A program made the position numbers and the translations under genes. The notes beneath the pieces are model-generated. The model was not told where the DNA came from and did not search any database. It was given only the letters and a program-made list of their open reading frames with translations. This document shows, one piece after another, positions 16,536 through 24,639 of a stretch of 32,582 bases of DNA (within the stretch, counting starts at the first letter, position 1; each line of letters starts with the position of its first letter). This stretch comes from an uncultured Phycisphaerales bacterium (GTDB taxonomy: Bacteria; Planctomycetota; Phycisphaerae; Phycisphaerales; SM1A02): positions 1-32,582 of the forward strand of contig CAMPIL010000004.1 in NCBI GenBank assembly GCA_946886375.1. Reading direction: 5' to 3'.

Positions 16536-18572
16536 TCACGGGCACGGACCCCAATGGTTCACAATTTGAAGCAGATCGTTCACATTGACCATGTCATCGC
16601 CGTTGACGTCGGCCGGGCACCCCACGCACGCTCCCCATGAGTTCACGACCGCGAGCAAATCGTTGACGTTCACTTGCCCATCGCCGGAGACGTCTGCATC
16701 GCACGTGGGCGCGGCGTCGCAACTGATGGTCATGGTTCCGCCGCCGGTTGCGCCGTTGAATCCGCCGATGCGCACGCGGTACACCATTGAGGTCTGCACT
16801 GCAAAAGTCACCTGCGAGGCTTGGCCGCAGAAGTCATCATTGCACGCCAGCGCATGTCCGGGTTCGGTCCAGCAACCCTGGTAAATCGCCATCTTCGTGT
16901 TGAACGACGCCCCGCACAGGCTCACCGTCGCGGTGCCTGTGCAAGGCGAGACGAACTTGAACCACACGTCATTGTCGATCTGCGTTGAGCCGCCAAAGTT
17001 GCACGCAGCCGGCTCATCAGGTCCATCGGTCGTCGCGCCGCCCGTGCTGAAACCGTGCGTGCCGATCGACTTGAGAGTCGCGTTCACGCACAAATCGTTG
17101 GTGATCACCAGCCCCGCCGCTTCGATCGCCGCCAACACGTTGGGCCTTGGGCCGATGTTCTGACTGGAAGGAAACACTCCTGACTGCTGCGGCGAGCCTG
17201 TATCGCGGAGCAGTTGCCGAACCTGTGCGGGAGTGAACGGCACGCCGTCGAAAGCCTTCTTTTTGGATTGCACCAGGGCGGCCGCGCCTGCGACGATAGG
17301 CGAGGCGCTGGAGGTTCCGCTGAAATTGGCGGTGTAGAACAAGTTGGCCCCTTCGCTGGCATAGAAGTTGCCGAAGCCCGTGGTGAGCACCTGCTCGCCC
17401 CAGCCCTGCAGATCGACGGTAGACCCATAGGTTGAGAATGCCAGGCGAGACCGGTCGATATCGGAACCGATCTGAAAGGCAGCGCCCGCGCCGACAATGA
17501 TCGCACCTGAATCATTCTGAGCAAGGAAAGGCCAGTGTCCGCCGTTGCCTGTGCTGAAGGAAGGGCCATCGAGATTTTGATTGCCGTTGCCTGCCGCCTC
17601 GATGACGGTGATGCCGTTGCCCGTGGCTGTGACGATGGCATCGTAGGTTGGCTTGAACCATTCGACGGGGACGTAGGCGGAGCCGCCCGCTGGACCTGTG
17701 GTTTGTTGTTCGATGAGGAGAATATCGCCCGGGCCAAGGACGGACAGGGCACGCGTCATGGCGGCGGGCATGCTGTAGCCCGTGTTGGTGTTGACCGCGA
17801 TGACGAAGAACTGGGCGCTGTGGGCGATGCCTGTGGTGCCGAAAGCATTGGGTTGGGAGGCAAGTTCGCCGAGCACTGCGGTGCCGTGGTGGGTGGAGTT
17901 GAATGGGTCGACGGGCTGCGGGCCGACCAGCGTGATGGCTGGGAAATCCTGGTGGTTGAGGTTCCAGCTGTATTCGATGTCAGCGATTTTGATTCCTGCG
18001 CCTGTGGTGGTGAATGTTTCCCAGACGCCCAGTGCGTTGATTCCGCCCGGGGAAATTTTGAGATAGCCCTGGCCGGGTTGGAAATCGCGGGGGAGAGGAG
18101 GCGGCGCGGGGAGCGGCATGGGCTGGGCGAGTTCAACGACATCAAGAGTGTTGAGCAGATCGATGGCTGCCGCAGCGGTGATGTGCGCGGGGAGGTGATA
18201 ATCGAATTGCAGGTTGAGGTCTGCGACCTGCTTGTTGAGGTTGAGTTGCGCGGTCTGCCGCCACCGCGTGAGGATGGGTTCATCGATGGGATGAGTGGGC
18301 CGCCAGATGCCGCCGCGAAGCGTATTGAGCGCGGCGACGGCGTTGGGGTTGTTGAGCGCGCCGGTGCCTTCATCGGTGAGGACGTTGTTGCGCGCGCGGA
18401 CGTGGAGACCGTCGTGAAACTTGACCGTGATGCGATCGAGGTACTGGTGTTGTTCGATGATGGTGCGCGCCGGTTTTTGAGCGAGCGGGCGCGGCGCGAG
18501 GTCTGCGGCGGGCGCGGCGGCACAGAACAAAGAGACGACAAGCAGTGCGTAGGTGATGTGCTTCACTTTCAT
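16536..18572 (-). CDS. Secreted subtilisin-like (S8) serine protease with dockerin-like tail
   Basis: The 678-residue protein starts at an ATG with GGAGTGA upstream, and the signal peptide ends AAPA at about residue 22. A propeptide of about 150 residues is followed by the S8 domain: D198 in IADIEYSW (unusual, most have D-S/T-G), H229 in HHGTAV, oxyanion N329 in EAAGNGN, and S421 in FSGTSSASP. After about residue 490 comes the same module as in the neighbouring proteases (NDLCVNA, DVWFKFVSPCTGTATVSLCG, LACNDDFCGQASQV), then two dockerin-like motifs (DVSGDGQVNVNDLL, DVNGDDMVNVNDLL). It probably degrades extracellular protein. A terminator separates it from the gene upstream on the same strand. 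Confidence 0.92.
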   Translation of the reverse strand: MKVKHITYALLVVSLFCAAAPAADLAPRPLAQKPARTIIEQHQYLDRITVKFHDGLHVRARNNVLTDEGTGALNNPNAVAALNTLRGGIWRPTHPIDEPILTRWRQTAQLNLNKQVADLNLQFDYHLPAHITAAAAIDLLNTLDVVELAQPMPLPAPPPLPRDFQPGQGYLKISPGGINALGVWETFTTTGAGIKIADIEYSWNLNHQDFPAITLVGPQPVDPFNSTHHGTAVLGELASQPNAFGTTGIAHSAQFFVIAVNTNTGYSMPAAMTRALSVLGPGDILLIEQQTTGPAGGSAYVPVEWFKPTYDAIVTATGNGITVIEAAGNGNQNLDGPSFSTGNGGHWPFLAQNDSGAIIVGAGAAFQIGSDIDRSRLAFSTYGSTVDLQGWGEQVLTTGFGNFYASEGANLFYTANFSGTSSASPIVAGAAALVQSKKKAFDGVPFTPAQVRQLLRDTGSPQQSGVFPSSQNIGPRPNVLAAIEAAGLVITNDLCVNATLKSIGTHGFSTGGATTDGPDEPAACNFGGSTQIDNDVWFKFVSPCTGTATVSLCGASFNTKMAIYQGCWTEPGHALACNDDFCGQASQVTFAVQTSMVYRVRIGGFNGATGGGTMTISCDAAPTCDADVSGDGQVNVNDLLAVVNSWGACVGCPADVNGDDMVNVNDLLQIVNHWGPCP

Positions 18573-18708
18573 CCGTCACTCCAGGGGAATTCGAGCCTTC
18601 GCTGACAGTACGGCCGTGCTACAGGATCACCCGGTCTGAATGCGCAGCGAAGCGGAACGTGGTTGCGTGCAGTATGCCTATGTTTCCAGATTTGCTGACT
18701 ATTCACAA

Positions 18709-18734
18709 AAACCCCCGAAGGCGCTCGGGGGTTT
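18709..18734 (-). terminator. Rho-independent terminator of the 18.8-20.8 kb protease gene
   Basis: AAACCCCCGA (18709-18718) pairs with TCGGGGGTTT (18725-18734) over a 6-base loop. Read on the minus strand, the stem is followed by a run of five T. It lies about 50 bases after the protease stop at 18783 and isolates that gene from the next protease gene. Confidence 0.88.
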
Positions 18735-18782
18735 GTATTGCATCAGGATTTGGGCGCGTTGAGAACCAAGGTGAGTCTCAGA

Positions 18783-20756
18783 TCAGGGGCACGCACCCCA
18801 TGCGTTGATCACCGCAAGAAGGTCGTTGACATTCACCTGGTTGTCGTCGTTGACATCGGCTGGGCAACCCACGCATGGACCCCACGCGTTGATCACCGCA
18901 AGAAGATCGTTGACATTCACCTGGTTGTCGTTGGTGAGATCCGACGGGCATGTCGGCGCCGAGGGCGTGCAGGAAATCGTAACGTTGCCGGTGCCGGTGG
19001 CTCCGAAGTGGCCGCCGATGCGGAAACGATAGACCGTGCCGCTGTTCACGGGGAAAGAAACCTGCGACGCCTGGCCGCAGAAATCATCGTTGCAGGTCAG
19101 AGCCTGTCCGGAACTGGCTGGGCAAGCCCCGTACGCGGCGATCTTGGTGTTGAACGTCGCACCGCAGACGCTCACCGTGGCCGTGCCGGTGCAATTGGCG
19201 ACGAACTTGAACCAGACGTCCGCGCCGTACTGTGTGTAGCCGCCCGTGGCGCAGGACGCGGGCTCATCAATGCCTTCCGTCGTGCCGTTCAGATTGCTGA
19301 ACGCGTGCGTGCCCATCGGCTTGTTGGTGGCGTTGATGCACGTGTCGTTTGCCAGCCCAACAGCGCTGATCGTGTCGAGCACGGTCGCGCCGGAGTTGGT
19401 CGGATCAAGCCAATTGCTCAATCGGGTGGCGTTGGATCCGCCGCCGAACCACGACGTTGCGAAGCGGCCGTAGCAATCCGGGCTGTTGGGGCTCGCACAC
19501 GAAGAACCGCCGCCGTGAAGTTGGCCGATCACGCGCTTGTTTGAATCGAACAAGGGTGATCCGGACGAACCACCTTCGGTGATTCCCGAGCTCCAGAACA
19601 CCCGCACGTGATCGCTGCCGGTGTTGCTGCAGAACGGCCAGTTGGAAATGTTCGTGAACGAAGAATAAAAACTGATGCGCTTCTCCTCGGTGTTCGGATG
19701 GTGAATGCCTGCACCGTTGGCGGAGTTCGCCAGGTTCCTGTTCCATCCCGCAAACGTCACGTTCCACGCGGGGTTGGGGGGCGTCGAGAGTTCAACCAGC
19801 GCCATGTCCGAGGCGCTCCATGACGCGCGGAAAATCGATCCGTTGGAGAATTGGCTCAGCGAACCGTTGCCGGGCTGGCCGCTCTGAGCGCTGCCGGGCG
19901 TCCGGCAGAATGAATTCTGATAGTTCCAGAAGACCACCAGCGTCCCCGCGTTGCCGGAAGTCAGCCCGCAGTGGTCGGCAGTCATGAAATACGGCTTGCG
20001 ATCCTGAGCGGTGTTGTTCACCATGAAACCTGTGCAAAAGGCGCTGCCGCCAATCGAGATCATGGCAACGGCCTGAATCTGATTCGCCCACGGCGCACCC
20101 TCAGGGCACAGCACGTCAATGTTGCATTGCTGAGAGTCCACGCCGCCCCCGGTATCGCCGTACGGTCCGAACTTGCGATAGCCGACGTTGATCGATCCCA
20201 AAGTCAGTTGAAGATCGGCAATCTCCGCTGTCGGAATCGTGACTTCAACGACCAATCGCGGGCCGTTGACCGGCGGGGTCCACAACTGGCCGTGCGACTG
20301 GTTGTCCGAAGCCGTGAATGGCCTGACCACATCGGAAAAATCCGGGTTGTACATGGACAGCCGGCCGTGGGGCGTCATGTGATACTGCGTGAAACCCAGG
20401 TTGATGTGGAGCGAACCAGGCGATTGCACCACCAGGCGCCACACCGAGGTCCTCGCGTCGATCTGTTCCCACGTGCCGGCGTTTGAGGGCGTCAACGCCA
20501 CCTCGTGCGGCACGGCGAATCGGGGCGCCATTCCGGCCTGGAATCGCTGCTCGTCCTCAATCTGAACCTGAACGAGATCCAAAGCGGGAATCACGGCCTG
20601 GGCGACCTTGTCCAGCGACTGCAAACTCGCAGTCTGCACGGTTGGCTTGGATAACTGAATGTCCTGCCCCAAGGCCAGTGTCGATGTGCCACCCACGATT
20701 CCGGCACAAAATACCGTCCTCACCAACACATTCAGCGACGCAAAAAACTGTTTCAT
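18783..20756 (-). CDS. Secreted trypsin-fold protease, lysyl-endopeptidase-like, with dockerin-like tail
   Basis: The ATG at 20756 is preferred: AAGGA lies six bases upstream and a signal peptide follows, ending LALG at about residue 30. The 657-residue protein has a pro-region with a CTGFMVNN strand, then H262 in TADHCG, D317 in SDMALVEL and S398 in EGGSSGSPLF. Conserved cysteines and the overall layout resemble the lysyl endopeptidase branch of S1, though specificity is not certain. Residues about 470-597 are the shared module (NDTCINA, DVWFKFVANCTGTATVSVCG, LTCNDDFCGQASQV), followed by two dockerin-like motifs encoded by an 84-bp tandem repeat. It is divergent from the metalloprotease gene. 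Confidence 0.88.
   Translation of the reverse strand: MKQFFASLNVLVRTVFCAGIVGGTSTLALGQDIQLSKPTVQTASLQSLDKVAQAVIPALDLVQVQIEDEQRFQAGMAPRFAVPHEVALTPSNAGTWEQIDARTSVWRLVVQSPGSLHINLGFTQYHMTPHGRLSMYNPDFSDVVRPFTASDNQSHGQLWTPPVNGPRLVVEVTIPTAEIADLQLTLGSINVGYRKFGPYGDTGGGVDSQQCNIDVLCPEGAPWANQIQAVAMISIGGSAFCTGFMVNNTAQDRKPYFMTADHCGLTSGNAGTLVVFWNYQNSFCRTPGSAQSGQPGNGSLSQFSNGSIFRASWSASDMALVELSTPPNPAWNVTFAGWNRNLANSANGAGIHHPNTEEKRISFYSSFTNISNWPFCSNTGSDHVRVFWSSGITEGGSSGSPLFDSNKRVIGQLHGGGSSCASPNSPDCYGRFATSWFGGGSNATRLSNWLDPTNSGATVLDTISAVGLANDTCINATNKPMGTHAFSNLNGTTEGIDEPASCATGGYTQYGADVWFKFVANCTGTATVSVCGATFNTKIAAYGACPASSGQALTCNDDFCGQASQVSFPVNSGTVYRFRIGGHFGATGTGNVTISCTPSAPTCPSDLTNDNQVNVNDLLAVINAWGPCVGCPADVNDDNQVNVNDLLAVINAWGACP
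18802..18941 (-). repeat. 84-bp tandem repeat coding two dockerin-like motifs
   Basis: Copies beginning at 18802 and 18886 are offset by 84 bases, or 28 codons. The first 46 or so bases differ at a single position, with four differences over 56. Both encode NQVNVNDLLAVINAWG. This indicates recent duplication or conversion in the protease gene. Confidence 0.85.
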
Positions 20757-21434
20757 GGAAGTCCTTTTCAAAGGGCAGAATTCAGAAGGGTGGGAACCTG
20801 CATCGATGGACCACGCGGCGACCCTGGCATTGGGCCAAAAAATAACCCCAGCGGGCCATCCCACGGTGCCATTGTGCCACGAAATTGCGGCTGGTGCGAG
20901 CAAAAACGCCGTGAATTGGCAAAAACGCCTGGCAGATTCAGGCCCCCGTGGTGGTTGGCAGACGCTTGGGTGCTCCGACGCGGGTTGACAGTTTGGTCGA
21001 GTGCGAGGGATGTTCTTGCTCTGGGATCGGATCGAATCACGGCCGCAGGGCGTCTGACATCGGGCTCAAGCGGGCTCTTCAGCGCGGGCCGGGCCGCGGT
21101 GAAAAACTTGCCATAGATCGGCAATGATCGGCAAACTCGCAGATGAATCTGTCAACGGCTCGGCATCCGAGCCTATGATCCGACCGGCCTCAAGTCCGAT
21201 ATCTGTGGTGGTGCAGTGAGCGTGGCGGGCATTGTCATGTTGGTGTCGTCAGCAACCCATAACCATCGACAGGATAAGAGATTGCCAGGAAACGGCGCAC
21301 TGCATCAGGGTTTTTGCCGTACATGACCGACGAACTGATTTGGAGCCTGTTGCAGCGACTCCCCTTGCGGAGCGATCTGTGCGTGTACATTGCGGACTGC
21401 CGCTGTGGCGTCCGTCGTCAGGAGATTTGAATCG
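20757..21434. other. 678-base region between divergent protease genes
   Basis: The region must hold promoters for both the lysyl-endopeptidase-like gene and the metalloprotease gene, but no convincing sigma-70 pair was found. Visible features are a direct repeat of GCAAAAACGCC (20900-20910 and 20919-20929, period 19) and a double GATCGGCAA at about 21115-21133. Open frames here have no signal peptide, ribosome site or recognisable motif, so I call no gene. Confidence 0.55.
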
Positions 21435-24344
21435 ATGAAGCACCTGCTCAAACCGGCGTTGACCTCCCCCGTTCTTGCTCTCACTGTCACGCTGACTGCC
21501 TTTGCCGCCGAGCCTCCCGCTAATGATTCCGTGCAGGCTCCGACTGAACCGCCGCAGCGGCAGTCGCCTGCCGATGGCGAGCCTGCGGGGCGAAGCCGTC
21601 CGGAGACACCGCCGGAGTTTCCCAAGTTCGAAGAAGTTTCCAAGGACTACACCAAAGTCGTTTCCACGATCGACGGCGAGCCGAGTCTCTACACGCTGTA
21701 CACCCGTGCCAAAGATGGCCAGCTGCTTGCGGAACTTCCTCGCAGTTTCGAGAACCAGAAACTGCTCATCGCTTACACGATCGCCGGCGGCATCACCGAG
21801 GCGGGCGTGCAACTGGGTGACAGTTACGCCTACTGGAAGCGATTCGACAAGCAACTGGCGTTGATTGAACCGAACATCGGCGTGCGTAGTTCCGGCGATC
21901 AGGAATCCAGCCGCGGCCGCGATCGCGTGTTCACCGATCGCGTGATCCTTTCCGTGCCGATCGCGTGCATGGGTCCCGGCGGGGGTCCGGTCATCGACAT
22001 GGACGCGCTGCTGGTCGGGCAATCGCAGCAGTTCTTTGGCGGCATGACCAAGGGCGCGAACACGGCGCTCGCCACGATCACCAAGGCCAAGGCATATCCC
22101 AAGAACGTGGAGATCGGGTACGAACTCCCGCTTCAGGGCGGACGATTGGGAACGCTGTATTACTCCATCAGCGTGATTCCCGAGAGCGCGGGCTATCAGC
22201 CGCGCCTGGCCGATTTGCGTGTGGGATTTTTCACCACCGCTCACCGTGACCTTGGCGATCCGTCGGCCGACACGCCGTGGGTTCGCTACATCAACCGCTG
22301 GAAACTGGAGAAGGCCGACCCCAAACTCAAACTCAGCCCACCCAAGGAACCCATCGTGTTCTATCTGGAGAACACGATTCCCGTACGCTACCGCCGCTGG
22401 GTGCGCGATGGCGTGCTGGAATGGAACAAGGCATTTGAGAAAGTCGGCATCGCCAACGCGATCGAGGTCTATCAGCAGGACGCCCGCACCGGGGCACACA
22501 TGGACAAAGATCCAGAGGACGCCCGCTACAACTTCGTGATGTGGACCAACGCGAACATGGGGTTTGCGATCGGACCATCGCGAGTTGATCCGCGCAACGG
22601 GCAGATTCTGGACGCCGACATCGTCATGGATGAAGGCTTCATCACCGGTTGGGTCAACGCGTGGAAGAAAATCATCCCGCAGACCGCGATGCAGAACTTT
22701 GGTCCGGAGACGTTCGCGTGGCTGGCCGAGCATCCGGAATGGGATCCGCGCGTGCGGCTTGCACTTCCGAATGAACGCACGCAGGTAATGCGCGAGATCG
22801 CCGCGGAATATGCGTCAAATCCCAGTGCCGCCACCGCAGTGGCACAGGCTCCGGGACTGCCCGGCAGCACGCTGCAGGACAAGATCGGATGCATGGCGAG
22901 CATGACCAAGTCGCTGGATGTCGCACTGTTCCGCCTGGGACCGGATTTGTTCGAGGAATTGGCCGCACAGCAGCCTGCCGCCGATGGCGAGGGAACGCCC
23001 AAGCCCGAAGGCGATGTGCTCGACGGCGTGCCTGAATCCTTCATCGGCCCCATGCTCAAGGACGTCATCATGCACGAGGTCGGCCACACGTTGGGACTGC
23101 GGCATAACTTCAAGGCCTCCAGCGTGTATGCGCTCAAGGACATCAACACGCCCGAATTCAAGGGCCGCGCTCAGACCGCGTCCGTCATGGATTACAACCC
23201 CATCAACATCAACATGGGCGATGGTCCGGTGCAGGGCGATTATACGATGGCCACCATCGGCCCCTACGACTACTGGGCCATCGAATACGGCTACACGATG
23301 GAGAACGATCTGAAGCCGATTCTGAGCCGTGTGTCGAACGAGGAACTGCCCTACGGCACGGATGAAGACGCCCGCGGGCCCGACCCGACGACGCGCGTGT
23401 TCGATTTCTCCGCGAACTCGCTTGATTACGCAGACTCGCAGATGCGGCTGGTCAAGGACCTGCGAACCAAGATTCTCGACCGCATGGTAAAAGAGGGCGA
23501 ATCATGGGCGAAGGCGCGGCAGGGTTATGAAATCCTTCTCGGCCGACATTTCGCAGCCGTGGGCATCGCGTCCGGATGGATCGGCGGCGCGAATGTGGTG
23601 CGCGACAAGAAGGGCGACCCGGGCAATCGCGATCCGGTCACGCCAGTCTCCATCGAGCAGCAGCGCCGCGCGTTGCGGTTTGTCATTGACAACGCATTTG
23701 CGGATGAGGCATTCGGTCTTTCGCCGCAACTGCTTGCAAAGATGACCGTGGACAAGTGGGCCGACCAGGGCGGCTGGTACGAACTGCGCCAGGACGCGAC
23801 GTGGCCAGTGCACGACCGCATCATGGGGTTGCAGGCCTCGGCGTTGACGATGCTCATGAATCCCACCACGCTGAACCGCGTGTATGACAACGAGTACCGT
23901 GTGCCGGCTGATGCTGATGCGGTCACGCTGCCGGAGGTGCTCTTCACCGTGAGCGATGCGGTGTGGTCTGAATTGGATCAGCCGATCGGATCGACGTACA
24001 CCGCCAGGCATCCGATGATCAGCAGCCTTCGCCGCAACCTGCAGCGCGAGCATCTGGAGCGGCTGATTTCGTTGAGCATGCCCAGCAGCGGTTTCGGAGC
24101 GACCGCCAAGCCGGTGGCGAACCTGTGCGTCTTCAAACTGCGCGACTTGAGCGGCCGGATGGACAAGGCCCTGAAAGCCGGCGGCGCGAAGATCGACCCC
24201 TACACTCTGGCGCACCTGTCCGAGGCCAAGGTTCGCATCGACAAAGCGCTTGATGCACAGTACATCTATAACACCAACGACATGAAGGGCGGCGGCGGAA
24301 TGCCGATGATCTTCTTCGGTGAAGAGGGATCGGCTCGGGATTGA
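21435..24344 (+). CDS. Secreted zinc metalloprotease, DUF5117/DUF4953 type
   Basis: The ATG at 21435 follows AGGAG and opens a signal peptide (MKHLLKPALTSPVLALTVTLTAFA). The 969-residue protein carries the metzincin-like site HEVGHTLGLRH with zinc ligands H547, H551 and H557, catalytic E548, and a Met-turn-like SVMDY (M585). The N-terminal part (YTKVVSTIDGEPSLYTLY, FENQKLLIAYTIAGG, WRLEKADPKL-like WKLEKADP) fits the DUF5117 region. The catalytic and following part resembles DUF4953, as in large zinc-dependent metalloproteases of Bacteroidota and Planctomycetota. The substrate is unknown, probably extracellular or periplasmic. A strong terminator lies 42 bases after the stop, so it is probably monocistronic. 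An upstream TTG at 21390 is less likely as start. Confidence 0.9.
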   Translation: MKHLLKPALTSPVLALTVTLTAFAAEPPANDSVQAPTEPPQRQSPADGEPAGRSRPETPPEFPKFEEVSKDYTKVVSTIDGEPSLYTLYTRAKDGQLLAELPRSFENQKLLIAYTIAGGITEAGVQLGDSYAYWKRFDKQLALIEPNIGVRSSGDQESSRGRDRVFTDRVILSVPIACMGPGGGPVIDMDALLVGQSQQFFGGMTKGANTALATITKAKAYPKNVEIGYELPLQGGRLGTLYYSISVIPESAGYQPRLADLRVGFFTTAHRDLGDPSADTPWVRYINRWKLEKADPKLKLSPPKEPIVFYLENTIPVRYRRWVRDGVLEWNKAFEKVGIANAIEVYQQDARTGAHMDKDPEDARYNFVMWTNANMGFAIGPSRVDPRNGQILDADIVMDEGFITGWVNAWKKIIPQTAMQNFGPETFAWLAEHPEWDPRVRLALPNERTQVMREIAAEYASNPSAATAVAQAPGLPGSTLQDKIGCMASMTKSLDVALFRLGPDLFEELAAQQPAADGEGTPKPEGDVLDGVPESFIGPMLKDVIMHEVGHTLGLRHNFKASSVYALKDINTPEFKGRAQTASVMDYNPININMGDGPVQGDYTMATIGPYDYWAIEYGYTMENDLKPILSRVSNEELPYGTDEDARGPDPTTRVFDFSANSLDYADSQMRLVKDLRTKILDRMVKEGESWAKARQGYEILLGRHFAAVGIASGWIGGANVVRDKKGDPGNRDPVTPVSIEQQRRALRFVIDNAFADEAFGLSPQLLAKMTVDKWADQGGWYELRQDATWPVHDRIMGLQASALTMLMNPTTLNRVYDNEYRVPADADAVTLPEVLFTVSDAVWSELDQPIGSTYTARHPMISSLRRNLQREHLERLISLSMPSSGFGATAKPVANLCVFKLRDLSGRMDKALKAGGAKIDPYTLAHLSEAKVRIDKALDAQYIYNTNDMKGGGGMPMIFFGEEGSARD

Positions 24345-24385
24345 AGTCCGATTCCTGAGCGCACGCGTCATCGACTTGAATTCAC

Positions 24386-24415
24386 ACAGGCTGCCGATTT
24401 CGGCAGCCTGTTTTT
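24386..24415 (+). terminator. Rho-independent terminator of the metalloprotease gene
   Basis: ACAGGCTGCCGA (24386-24397) pairs with TCGGCAGCCTGT (24400-24411) and is followed by a run of five T. It is a strong, compact intrinsic terminator. Confidence 0.92.
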
Positions 24416-24639
24416 CATTGTCATTGGACAACAGCCGGGTGGTTCACGCGCGAATCTGGGCAAGTTGCGCTTTCCGAATGCTCCGTCAATCAGGAAAACT
24501 GTTGCTTGTGGGGACAAATCCAATAGGATGGGCCCGGGCGCTGCGGCAGGTTCAAGGTTCATGCTGACCATGGGCGTTGTCGGCCTGAGAAATCCACGGC
24601 CCAGCCAACTTAAGAGCACGCGTGCAGGAGGAAATCAGG

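Noticed and set aside
13586..18941. Dockerin-like repeats as evidence for a cellulosome
   Set aside because: No cohesin domain or scaffoldin is visible, the motifs depart from clostridial dockerins, and such tails are common on unrelated secreted planctomycete proteins.
20985..21013. Perfect TTGACA hexamer as a -35 box for the metalloprotease gene
   Set aside because: The hexamer 17 bases downstream (GGATGT) is a poor -10 box, and the site is over 400 bases from the start codon.
20768..21124. Possible small gene in the divergent control region
   Set aside because: The predicted product is Pro/Arg/Ser-rich without a motif, signal peptide or ribosome binding site, and a plus-strand frame of similar length overlaps it.
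21249..22733. Open frame of 494 codons on the minus strand, and a similar 441-codon one at 15163-16488
   Set aside because: Both are antisense to secreted protease genes with complete catalytic motifs. Neither shows domain similarity.
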